Shown here one piece after another: positions 10,367 to 17,364 of a DNA stretch of 64,000 bases. The position numbers were made by a program, and so were the translations under genes. The DNA lies in NCBI GenBank assembly GCA_937925855.1, contig CALAMO010000037.1:1-64000 (forward strand). Reading direction: 5' to 3'. Below the pieces are notes generated by a model. That model was not told the origin of the DNA. It did not search any database and saw only the letters and a program-made list of their open reading frames with translations. The stretch comes from an uncultured Thiotrichaceae bacterium (GTDB taxonomy: Bacteria; Pseudomonadota; Gammaproteobacteria; Thiotrichales; Thiotrichaceae). How positions within the stretch are numbered: position 1 is the first letter of the stretch; each line of letters opens with the position of its first letter.

Positions 10367-10647
10367 CCTTTGGATTTTACCCCCTTAAATTTCAAAAACA
10401 GTGGTGTCAATAAAAACATCAACAGGTCGCTATATGACACTACGCTGAACCTACAAGTGATCTTAAATTTCGCATGTGTACGTACGCTGCCTGCTAATGC
10501 TTTGCAGAATATGTTGGCGTTAACTTTGTATGGTAGTGGTGGTTTCTAACCGCGCTCCCACCCTGTTAAGAATAGGGAGAGCGTCGCTTTGATTTCTTTC
10601 ACTAACAGGTGAAGTAACATTTCAGCAAAATAAAAGATAATCAGTTT

Positions 10648-10912
10648 ATGAGCAGCAATGACCTCATTTCACTCTGGGATAAGTCAGCGGCGGAAGTGGT
10701 TGTTTCAGCGCCATTGGCTGGTGATAGGGAAACGGATGTCGCCATTGTCGGTGGTGGCTTTACCGGTTTATCTACTGTCTTACGCAAAGACAGTGGTGAA
10801 ACCTGCACACGCAGTGCCCCCTAATACGTTCTGCCGGCCCTTTAATCGGTAGCACGAATTGTGGCTATGCAAGGTATTCAGTCTGGCTGGTTGTACTGCA
10901 AGCTAACGTGAC
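10648..10912 (+). pseudogene. N-terminal remnant of an FAD-dependent oxidoreductase gene (DadA/GlyOx type)
   Basis: From ATG 10648 the frame reads SLWDKSAAEVVVSAPLAGD then TDVAIVGGGFTGLST, the pre-sequence and GxGxxG dinucleotide-binding motif of DAO-family oxidoreductases. It departs from the family right after LST and stops at 10822-10824. The same frame resumes with AMQGIQSGWLYCK and stops again near 10912, perhaps a fragment of an internal segment. The remaining roughly 350 residues are absent. This is the stump of a lost gene in the decaying island. Confidence 0.65.
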
Positions 10913-11032
10913 GCAGTGTTAGTTATGGGCAGGGAAAAGAAAATCTGCCCGCTGCTCGCTTGGACTGCGATGCAGCGGTACAGACAATGGGTGTGGGTGT
11001 TATTTGGGAGTATACTGCTGTTGTGTGCGGAT

Positions 11033-11980
11033 TTAATCGTCAACAGAATAAAAGATCCGGCTGCCTTCAGCATCGTAGACTGAAATGCTGTATATGCTTT
11101 CCCTAGTCGTAGGGTTGACATTGCCCGTATTTACTTTTTCTACAGTAACCGAATTGTTGCTTTTGAGTTCAACCTCGTAGGCGCCATTTTTAAAATCCTC
11201 GATTGTGAGCAACTCTGCCTTCCCATGTTCTCCGTCATAAATAGTGCCGCTCATCATATATGAAGATTCCACCTCATCTATCGTACTCATCAGGTCGACA
11301 AGGTGCTGATAGCTTAAATTATTATAAGTTACTGAGGCATGCAATTTAGAGCGTTTAGTGGTAACCGTAATCATTCTATTTGCCACTAAAGCACTTTCCC
11401 TAATCTGACCGGTCAATGTGGTTCTGACGCCTGCCCTATCTGTTCTGATAAGCGCATGAAATGCGGTTGTCTGGTCTACTGGTTCGTCCAAGTCAAAATT
11501 GTATTGTCTGATAGTGACTACTGATCGACCATTATAAATGGCTTCATCACCCTCTAGACCGTCGCAGGCATTGAATTGTAATGTCACGGTGCCAGTCCTG
11601 GTCGTATCATCGACTTCACCGGTCGATTGAAAAGAACCTCCCTTGGGGCAATTTTGTGTGAGGTTTACCGTTCTATTGGCAATGTTTTTTCTCAAAGCCA
11701 TGCGGGTCAATGTCGTTAATAAAGTTTGCTGGCCCTGGGCTGATTGGGTCGCTGGCTGTGGGTTTCTAAGCGCCGGGCTGTCTTCTAATTCAGCATATGT
11801 TTCTATTAGCTCAACAAAATTGCCGGCATTGCTGGCGTTAATAGTGGCCAACGTCCTATTCCCTGTATAACTGGTATCTGCATTGTCTGAAATTGTATTA
11901 CTACCCCCGCTGCCACCCCCACCACAGGCGGTTAGTACAAGGGCAATAGCTGAAAAAAATAAGATTTGATTTTTTCTCAT
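11033..11980 (-). CDS. Hypothetical lipoprotein
   Basis: A 315-residue protein with a lipoprotein signal (basic start MRKNQ, hydrophobic stretch, lipobox LTAC with Cys19) followed by a glycine/serine linker GGGGSGGSN. The mature part looks like beta-rich, polar secreted sequence with one pair of cysteines near residues 116 and 138, which could form a disulfide. No family was recognised. It stands alone: no gene lies within 650 bp upstream and only gene debris follows. Anchoring in the outer membrane is likely because no Asp follows the lipid cysteine. Confidence 0.75.
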   Translation of the reverse strand: MRKNQILFFSAIALVLTACGGGGSGGSNTISDNADTSYTGNRTLATINASNAGNFVELIETYAELEDSPALRNPQPATQSAQGQQTLLTTLTRMALRKNIANRTVNLTQNCPKGGSFQSTGEVDDTTRTGTVTLQFNACDGLEGDEAIYNGRSVVTIRQYNFDLDEPVDQTTAFHALIRTDRAGVRTTLTGQIRESALVANRMITVTTKRSKLHASVTYNNLSYQHLVDLMSTIDEVESSYMMSGTIYDGEHGKAELLTIEDFKNGAYEVELKSNNSVTVEKVNTGNVNPTTRESIYSISVYDAEGSRIFYSVDD

Positions 11981-12650
11981 AGTTGAAATCCTGACTGTTA
12001 TTGATGATAAAAATAAGCGACAGCTTTAAGGAAACTACTTTGGATACTATACCTGAATAAGTTATTAATATAAGTTGAGTTTTAGTATTAAAACTGACCA
12101 GAAAAACTGTAATGACCTGTTCTCTGCTTGATAGTGCCCCATGCCACTCCCAATTTCCACACCGTTTATAAGGCCCAACCTGCCGCCAATCAGTTATGCT
12201 CAGTAGGCGATATTGTGCAACAATCAGTCCGCTTCTGGTTTTGTTGTCAGCGCCTTATATGTCGGGGTAACTTCGCTCATGCAAGGACTCGTGTCCGATT
12301 GACAACGGAACCTACAGTAGAAGCCTGAAAATGCAGACTCGCGAACCGGTGTTCATCCATCCCCAGCGCTTGGCGCGGCACGGCAACCCGAATGTGCTAA
12401 CACGCACTACCGAACCCCACGGCTGTCGCAGGGGCCAGCGGCCCGCAGCACGCTCATTCGGGTAGCGAAGTTTACGGGGACATTGTTTGCGGTGCAGGCG
12501 TTTGTGCCGCCGGTGTTGTCCACAAAATGAGCGGATACCATTGTGTTTGAACCAGATTCTGGCACATTAGGCGCTCAATGCTGCGCGCCGCTCCGTGGCT
12601 CCGCAGGCCGGTATTCAATTGTTAAACGTGATGGAGCGTAAGCTTTAGCC
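11981..12650. other. Non-coding stretch with inverted repeats
   Basis: About 670 bases without a convincing gene. A short reading frame at 12128-12328 (+) has no recognisable product. Two hairpin-forming elements stand out: ACCCGAATG (12386-12394) with CATTCGGGT (12455-12463), enclosing GCTG/CAGC and GGGCC/GGCCC; and the CTGCG...CGCAG fold ending in CAATTGTTAAAC around 12572-12637. The promoter of the DUF2256 gene must lie at the right end. Confidence 0.5.
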
Positions 12651-12800
12651 ATGGCACACAAAAAAACCCATCTGCCACAAAAGATTTGTGCCCAGTGCAA
12701 ACGCCCTTTTTCTTGGCGTAAGAAATGGCAAAATTGCTGGGATGAGGTACGTTACTGTTCCGAACGCTGTCGGCGTCAGCGTCAGCTAAACGCAGACTAG
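12651..12800 (+). CDS. DUF2256 small zinc-ribbon-like protein
   Basis: A 49-residue protein starting [10 protein letters not shown]. It shows the DUF2256 pattern: [19 protein letters not shown] followed by [12 protein letters not shown], with Cys pairs CxxC and CxxxC that suggest a metal-binding knuckle. Function is unknown. Genes of this family are commonly found beside FeS-type photolyase/cryptochrome genes, and here it lies 109 bp upstream of one in the same direction, which supports the call. A GGAG-like site (GATGGAGCG) lies upstream. Confidence 0.85.
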   Translation: MAHKKTHLPQKICAQCKRPFSWRKKWQNCWDEVRYCSERCRRQRQLNAD

Positions 12801-12909
12801 CATACTGATTAGTGCATTATTACTGTCTGGGCAGGGTGCGCTTAAGGGCGCGCGCCGCCATTTCACAGCAGACCCTAGTCGCTATCCCTAGCCCTTGGAG
12901 CCCCCTGTT

Positions 12910-14433
12910 ATGCGCAGACTTTGTTTGATTCTCGGTGATCAGCTGAATCGTGATTCAACCCTGTTCAACGAGTTTGATCCACAGCAGGATCAGCTTTGGA
13001 TGGCGGAGGTGCAGGCAGAATCACAGCATGTCTGGTCACATAAACAGCGTATCGCAGTATTTTTAGCGGCCATGCGTCATTTTGCCGCCGCTCTGCGGGC
13101 TGAAGCACTGCCGTTGGACTACTTAGTGTTAGGTGAGCATCACTTCGCCTCATTGTCGGCAGCACTGGCGGCGACGCTAGAGCAGTCACAGCCGGAGGAA
13201 GTCTGGCTGGTACGTCCCGGTGATTATCGCGTGCTGGGCGAAATCGTGCAGGTCTGTCGCGAACAGGATATACCCCTGCGCCAGCTGACGGATAAGCACT
13301 TCCTGTCCACGCCGGGGGAATTTAAAACCTGGGTGGGTGCGAAACAGCCGCGCATGGAATTTTGGTATCGGGTGTTGCGCAAGCGCTATGCCATTTTAAT
13401 GGCAGGCGATAAGCCCGTCGGCGGTAAGTGGAATTATGATCATGATAATCGGGGCACCTTTGGTAAAGCCGGGCCGGAAAACCTGCCGCCGCCGACATTA
13501 TTCGCCGCTGATGAAGTCACGCAGACGGTGCTCCAAACCGTGCAGCAGCATTTCCCAGACCATCCTGGTGAGTTGGAGCGCTTGCACTGGCCGGTGACCC
13601 CGGGCCAGGCACAGCAGGTGTTAGCCCGTTTCTTTGAACAGGTGCTGCCGCACTTCGGCCAATACCAGGATGCGATGTGGACGGGGCAACCGTTTTTGTA
13701 TCATGCGCTGATTGCGAGCGCGCTTAATTTAAAGCTGCTCGACCCATTAACGGTGATTCAGCAGGCGGAGCAGCATTATCATACTGGGGCCGCACCGCTG
13801 GCGGCGGTGGAGGGTTTTATCCGCCAAATTTTGGGCTGGCGTGAATACGTGCGCGGTTTGTACTGGTTGCATATGCCAGACTGGTATGGCATGAATGCCT
13901 TGGCGGCGGAGCGTGATTTGCCGGACTTTTACTGGACGGGTGACACCGAGATGAACTGCCTGCGCGAGAGTATCGGGCAGACCCTGCGCTATGGCTATGC
14001 GCATCATATCCAGCGCCTGATGGTGACCGGTTTGTTTGCTCAGTTATACGGCGTACAGCCCCAGCAGGTGCATGCCTGGTATCTGGCGGTCTATGTGGAC
14101 GCGGTGGAGTGGGTGGAGCTGCCGAATACGTTGGGTATGAGTCAGTATGCAGACGGTGGCATTATGGCGTCGAAGCCTTATATTGCCAGCGGAAATTATA
14201 TCAATAAGATGAGCAACTATTGCAGGCACTGTCGCTTTAAACCGGCGCAGGCCGTGGGCGCTGAGGCTTGTCCGTTTACGACGCTGTTTTGGGACTTTTT
14301 GGCGCGGCACGAAGCGCGCTTTGCCGGGCATCCGCGCATGGGGTTTATGCTGAAAAATTTACAGCGTAAGTCAGCGGAGGAGCGCGCCGCGATACAGGAA
14401 CAGGCGGTTCAGTTTTATGCGCGCAGCTGCTAA
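12910..14433 (+). CDS. Cryptochrome/deoxyribodipyrimidine photolyase-related protein, FeS-BCP (PhrB) type
   Basis: A 507-residue flavoprotein of the iron-sulfur bacterial cryptochrome/photolyase group, whose studied members (Agrobacterium PhrB) repair (6-4) photoproducts using light. It opens with RRLCLILGDQLN and has the C-terminal FAD fold plus four cysteines for a 4Fe-4S cluster: one in EMNCLRESI, two in YCRHCRF and one in EACPFTT. The helical region has GWREYVRGLYW. ATG 12910 is preferred over an upstream TTG because GGAG lies 9 bases ahead. Preceded by DUF2256 and followed at 26 bp by a LigC-like gene. Confidence 0.93.
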   Translation: MRRLCLILGDQLNRDSTLFNEFDPQQDQLWMAEVQAESQHVWSHKQRIAVFLAAMRHFAAALRAEALPLDYLVLGEHHFASLSAALAATLEQSQPEEVWLVRPGDYRVLGEIVQVCREQDIPLRQLTDKHFLSTPGEFKTWVGAKQPRMEFWYRVLRKRYAILMAGDKPVGGKWNYDHDNRGTFGKAGPENLPPPTLFAADEVTQTVLQTVQQHFPDHPGELERLHWPVTPGQAQQVLARFFEQVLPHFGQYQDAMWTGQPFLYHALIASALNLKLLDPLTVIQQAEQHYHTGAAPLAAVEGFIRQILGWREYVRGLYWLHMPDWYGMNALAAERDLPDFYWTGDTEMNCLRESIGQTLRYGYAHHIQRLMVTGLFAQLYGVQPQQVHAWYLAVYVDAVEWVELPNTLGMSQYADGGIMASKPYIASGNYINKMSNYCRHCRFKPAQAVGAEACPFTTLFWDFLARHEARFAGHPRMGFMLKNLQRKSAEERAAIQEQAVQFYARSC

Positions 14434-14459
14434 AGTCTAGTGTTTTTAAAGGAGCGACA

Positions 14460-15401
14460 ATGAAAATCTGTCTGGTGGGTGAGGGCGCGTTTGGTCATAA
14501 GCACCTGGATGCGCTACAAAATATTGCGGGGGTAGAGGTGGCGAGTATCGCCGGTGGGGATGCGGCGGCGACTCAAGCCACCGCCGAGCAGTATCGCATT
14601 CCACACTGGACGCTGAGTTTGGACGAAGCGCTGGCACAGCCCGGTATCGATGCGGCCATTATTGCCTCGCCCACCCCGCTGCATGCCACCCAAGCGCAGC
14701 AGGTAATGCGCGCCGGTAAACATGTGTTAGTGGAAATTCCGATTGCAGACAGCCTGGCGGATGCGGAGGCGCTGTGTCGCACTCAGGAAGCTACCGGTGT
14801 GATTGCCATGGCTGGGCATGTGCGCCGTTTTAATCCTAGTCACCAGTATATCAAGCAGAAAATTCAGGCCGGTGAGCTGAAAATCCAGCAGATGGATGCG
14901 AAGACTTATTTCTTCCGGCGCAAGAACCTGAATGCCCTCGGCCAACCGCGCAGCTGGACCGATCATTTGCTTTGGCACCACGCGGCACATACCGTGGACT
15001 TATTTATGTACCAAACCGGTGAAAACATTACGCACATTCAGGCGCTACAAGGGCCGCTGCATCCCGAGTTGGGTATTGCGATGGACATGAATATCGGCCT
15101 GAAAACGGAATCCGGCCAGCTTTGTACGCTGTCACTGTCATTTAATAACGATGGCCCGCTCGGCAGTTTCTTTCGCTATATTTGCGACAATGGGACTTAT
15201 ATTGCGCGCTACGATGATTTGGTCGATGGCCGTGAAAATGCGATTGATGTGAGCCAGGTCGATGTGTCGCTGAATGGCATTGAGCTGGAGGATCGTGAGT
15301 TTGTGGCGGCGATCCGGGCGGGTCGCGAGCCGAATTCCAGCGTGCATCAGGTGTTGCCCTGTATGCGGGTATTAGATCAGCTGGAGCAGGCGCTGGCCTG
15401 A
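14460..15401 (+). CDS. Gfo/Idh/MocA oxidoreductase, LigC-like (4-carboxy-2-hydroxymuconate-6-semialdehyde dehydrogenase)
   Basis: A 313-residue NAD(P)-dependent dehydrogenase. The Rossmann part begins MKICLVGEGAFGHKHLDAL. The usual EKP motif of the superfamily is EIP here (VLVEIPIADS), and the blocks TYFFRRKNLNALG, SWTDHLLWHHAAHTVDLF and SLSFNNDGPLGSFFRYIC closely resemble LigC/PmdC of the protocatechuate 4,5-cleavage route as I remember them. LigC oxidises the ring-cleavage product of protocatechuate. None of the other pathway genes (ligAB, ligI, ligJ, ligK) is in the window, so the role in this organism is inferred. It follows the photolyase by 26 bp after AGGAG. Confidence 0.7.
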   Translation: MKICLVGEGAFGHKHLDALQNIAGVEVASIAGGDAAATQATAEQYRIPHWTLSLDEALAQPGIDAAIIASPTPLHATQAQQVMRAGKHVLVEIPIADSLADAEALCRTQEATGVIAMAGHVRRFNPSHQYIKQKIQAGELKIQQMDAKTYFFRRKNLNALGQPRSWTDHLLWHHAAHTVDLFMYQTGENITHIQALQGPLHPELGIAMDMNIGLKTESGQLCTLSLSFNNDGPLGSFFRYICDNGTYIARYDDLVDGRENAIDVSQVDVSLNGIELEDREFVAAIRAGREPNSSVHQVLPCMRVLDQLEQALA

Positions 15402-15505
15402 GTAGCGGCAGGCAGCCTACACAAAGATTGCAGCGCTCTGTTTTAAGGGCGAAGTCGATGGCGTTAAATAGATGGAGCTGAATAAACGATGGAGCTAAAT
15501 ATATT

Positions 15506-16384
15506 ATGAGTATCACTTTACTCGACGGTGGCATGGGCCAGGAATTGGTGCTGCGTTCTGGTGATCAACCGACCGGCTTATGGGCGACCCAGATCCTGTT
15601 AGAGAAGCCGGAGCTGGTGCGCGGCGTGCACGATGATTATTTCGCGGCGGGGGCGCAGATTGCCACGACCAATACCTATGCGATTTTGCGTGACCGCTTG
15701 GCACGCCACGGTATTGAAGACCAGTTTGCTGCGCTGCATCAAGCGGCCTGCAAAATTGCCTGTGCCGCGCGCGATGCGTATGGTTCAGGTCAGGTCGCAG
15801 GTTCGCTGGGGCCATGTGGCTGGTCGTATCGCCCGGATATGGCACCGCCTGCTGATGAAGCGGCAGCCATCTATGCGGAGATCGCTGCGCTGCATGCGCC
15901 ATATGTTGACCTGTTTATCTGTGAAACTATGGCCTCAGTCGATCAGGCCCGAGGTGCGGTGCTGGGTGCACAAACAACGGGTAAGCCGGTGTGGTTGGCG
16001 ATTTCTGTGCAGGATGACGACGGCACCAAGCTGCGTTCTGGCGAGGCGGTTACTGATATTTTACCGCTGGTGCAGACGCTTAAACCAGCGGCGCTCCTGC
16101 TGAATTGCTCGATCCCAGAGGCCTTGAGTCAGGCACTGCCGCTGCTGGTTGGACACGGTATCCCGGTCGGGGGGTATGCTAATGGATTTACCAAAATCGT
16201 GAGCGAGTTTACCCACCCCAATGCAACGGTGGCGGCGCTGGAGAAACGCACGGATCTAGATCCGGCGGCCTATGCCGATTTCGCCGATAGTTGGGTCGCA
16301 CAGGGCGCCAGCATTATTGGCGGTTGCTGTGAGGTTGGCCCAGCGCATATTGCTGAACTGGCGCGGCGTTTACAGGGCGTTTGA
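15506..16384 (+). CDS. Homocysteine S-methyltransferase family protein (MmuM-like)
   Basis: A 292-residue TIM-barrel methyltransferase. It starts LLDGGMGQELVLR and carries the zinc cysteines in LLNCSIPEAL and in GGCCEVGPAHI, the conserved NC and GGCC sites of the family. Members transfer a methyl group from S-methylmethionine or S-adenosylmethionine to homocysteine to give methionine. No S-methylmethionine permease (mmuP) is adjacent. It is the last of four rightward genes, 104 bp after the LigC-like gene. Confidence 0.88.
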   Translation: MSITLLDGGMGQELVLRSGDQPTGLWATQILLEKPELVRGVHDDYFAAGAQIATTNTYAILRDRLARHGIEDQFAALHQAACKIACAARDAYGSGQVAGSLGPCGWSYRPDMAPPADEAAAIYAEIAALHAPYVDLFICETMASVDQARGAVLGAQTTGKPVWLAISVQDDDGTKLRSGEAVTDILPLVQTLKPAALLLNCSIPEALSQALPLLVGHGIPVGGYANGFTKIVSEFTHPNATVAALEKRTDLDPAAYADFADSWVAQGASIIGGCCEVGPAHIAELARRLQGV

Positions 16385-16441
16385 TTATCAGGTAGCTTAG
16401 GTTACGGGCGGCCTGTCGGACAACGCGGCAGGTCGCCGCTG

Positions 16442-16687
16442 CTAGATCCCAATCGCATCATCGCGGCGCTGCTCAAGCTGCGCCAATACGGCCAGTTTTT
16501 CCGTGCGATCCATAATCATCCAGTCTCTGATCTCATCCAGACTTCGAAAGCAGCCTTCACAATAGGTGGAGGCATCATCCATCATACAGATACTGAGGCA
16601 GGGCGAAGGTACCGTGCTGTCCGGTACCTTGCGCTTGTTGTCTCTGCGCCGTCGCTGGCGCGCCGCTTGCTCGGGATTGGCTGACAT
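16442..16687 (-). CDS. DUF1289 domain protein
   Basis: An 81-residue basic protein with the DUF1289 core: PSPCLSICMMDD, YCEGCFRSLDEI and DRTEKLAVLAQLEQR. The four cysteines suggest a metal-binding fold, and the Arg-rich N-terminus (ARQRRRRDNKRK) a nucleic-acid contact, but the function is unknown. It follows the repeat protein gene by 9 bp on the same strand, so the two are likely co-transcribed. Confidence 0.88.
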   Translation of the reverse strand: MSANPEQAARQRRRRDNKRKVPDSTVPSPCLSICMMDDASTYCEGCFRSLDEIRDWMIMDRTEKLAVLAQLEQRRDDAIGI

Positions 16688-16696
16688 GGTACCTGC

Positions 16697-17236
16697 TTAT
16701 TTTTGCTTGTGGTCGTCGATTTTGGCGTCGACATTTTGCTTCATGTCTTCCGCCTTATCCTTTAGGCCATCCGCTATGCCTTCGGCCTTATTCTTCAGGC
16801 CGTCTGCCATGTCTTCGGCCTTATCCTTCAGATCATCGGCCATGTCTTCGGCTTTATCCTTCAGGTCATCCGCCATGTCCTCGGCCTTATCCTTCAGATC
16901 ATCCGCTTTGTCTTTCAGCTCTTCTGCAATGCCACCGGCTTTTTCTTTGAGTTCCTGTGCGGTTTCGACGGCCTCTTCTTTGAAGTCACCCAGATTCTCA
17001 CTGGCGCGTTGCATCAGGTCATCGCTGGCAGATACGGTTTCAGCTGGGGTGGCGGTACTTCGGCCTAAAAAATTATACACCGGGCAAAAACTAATGACGC
17101 CGGTAGCCAGTAAACCGATGCCTAGCAGAGTGAGCAGGACGCTGTCGGTAAAAAGTAGCGCGATTAATAGCAGCACAATACCGGCAGTGATGCGTATATT
17201 CTTGTCGGTGCGGCCTACGTTGCGTGCGAAATCCAT
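16697..17236 (-). CDS. DUF2892 membrane protein with tandem 11-residue amphipathic repeats
   Basis: A 179-residue protein. Residues 1-60 match the DUF2892 (YgaP-type) module: MDFARNVGRTDKNIRI, then two hydrophobic stretches (ITAGIVLLLIALLF and VLLTLLGIGLLATGV) and FCPVYNFLG. Residues 85-178 are a charged helical tail of repeats like KDKAEDMADDL, with an 11-residue period reminiscent of LEA or apolipoprotein helices. The tail probably lies on the membrane surface or forms a coiled coil. Role unknown; a stress or envelope role is a guess. Promoter region faces the end of the glutamate dehydrogenase gene. Confidence 0.82.
   Translation of the reverse strand: MDFARNVGRTDKNIRITAGIVLLLIALLFTDSVLLTLLGIGLLATGVISFCPVYNFLGRSTATPAETVSASDDLMQRASENLGDFKEEAVETAQELKEKAGGIAEELKDKADDLKDKAEDMADDLKDKAEDMADDLKDKAEDMADGLKNKAEGIADGLKDKAEDMKQNVDAKIDDHKQK
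16742..16906 (-). repeat. Five tandem 33-bp units encoding 11-residue repeats
   Basis: Five adjacent 33-bp units start at 16742, 16775, 16808, 16841 and 16874. Units three to five differ from each other at only a few positions; units one and two have diverged more. On the coding strand they give helical units of the type DDLKDKAEDMA. The strong similarity of the central units suggests recent unit duplication. Confidence 0.9.
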
Positions 17237-17364
17237 GGCAGTCTCCTCTAGGGTTGGGGGTTATCAACGACTTAATATGGACTATAGCTTAACAAGTTCT
17301 TAGGAGGAGCGGTATGAAACAGCAGATAAAACTAAGGTTAAATCTGCTGTAAATTTAAACGCGA

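Noticed and set aside
12128-12328. Short + strand reading frame
   Set aside because: No family motif, no ribosome-binding site worth noting, and placed in a structured non-coding stretch.
16566-17303. Long + strand frame opposite the 11-residue repeat protein
   Set aside because: It is the mirror of the repeat array; the reverse strand has the membrane module and conserved DUF1289 neighbour.
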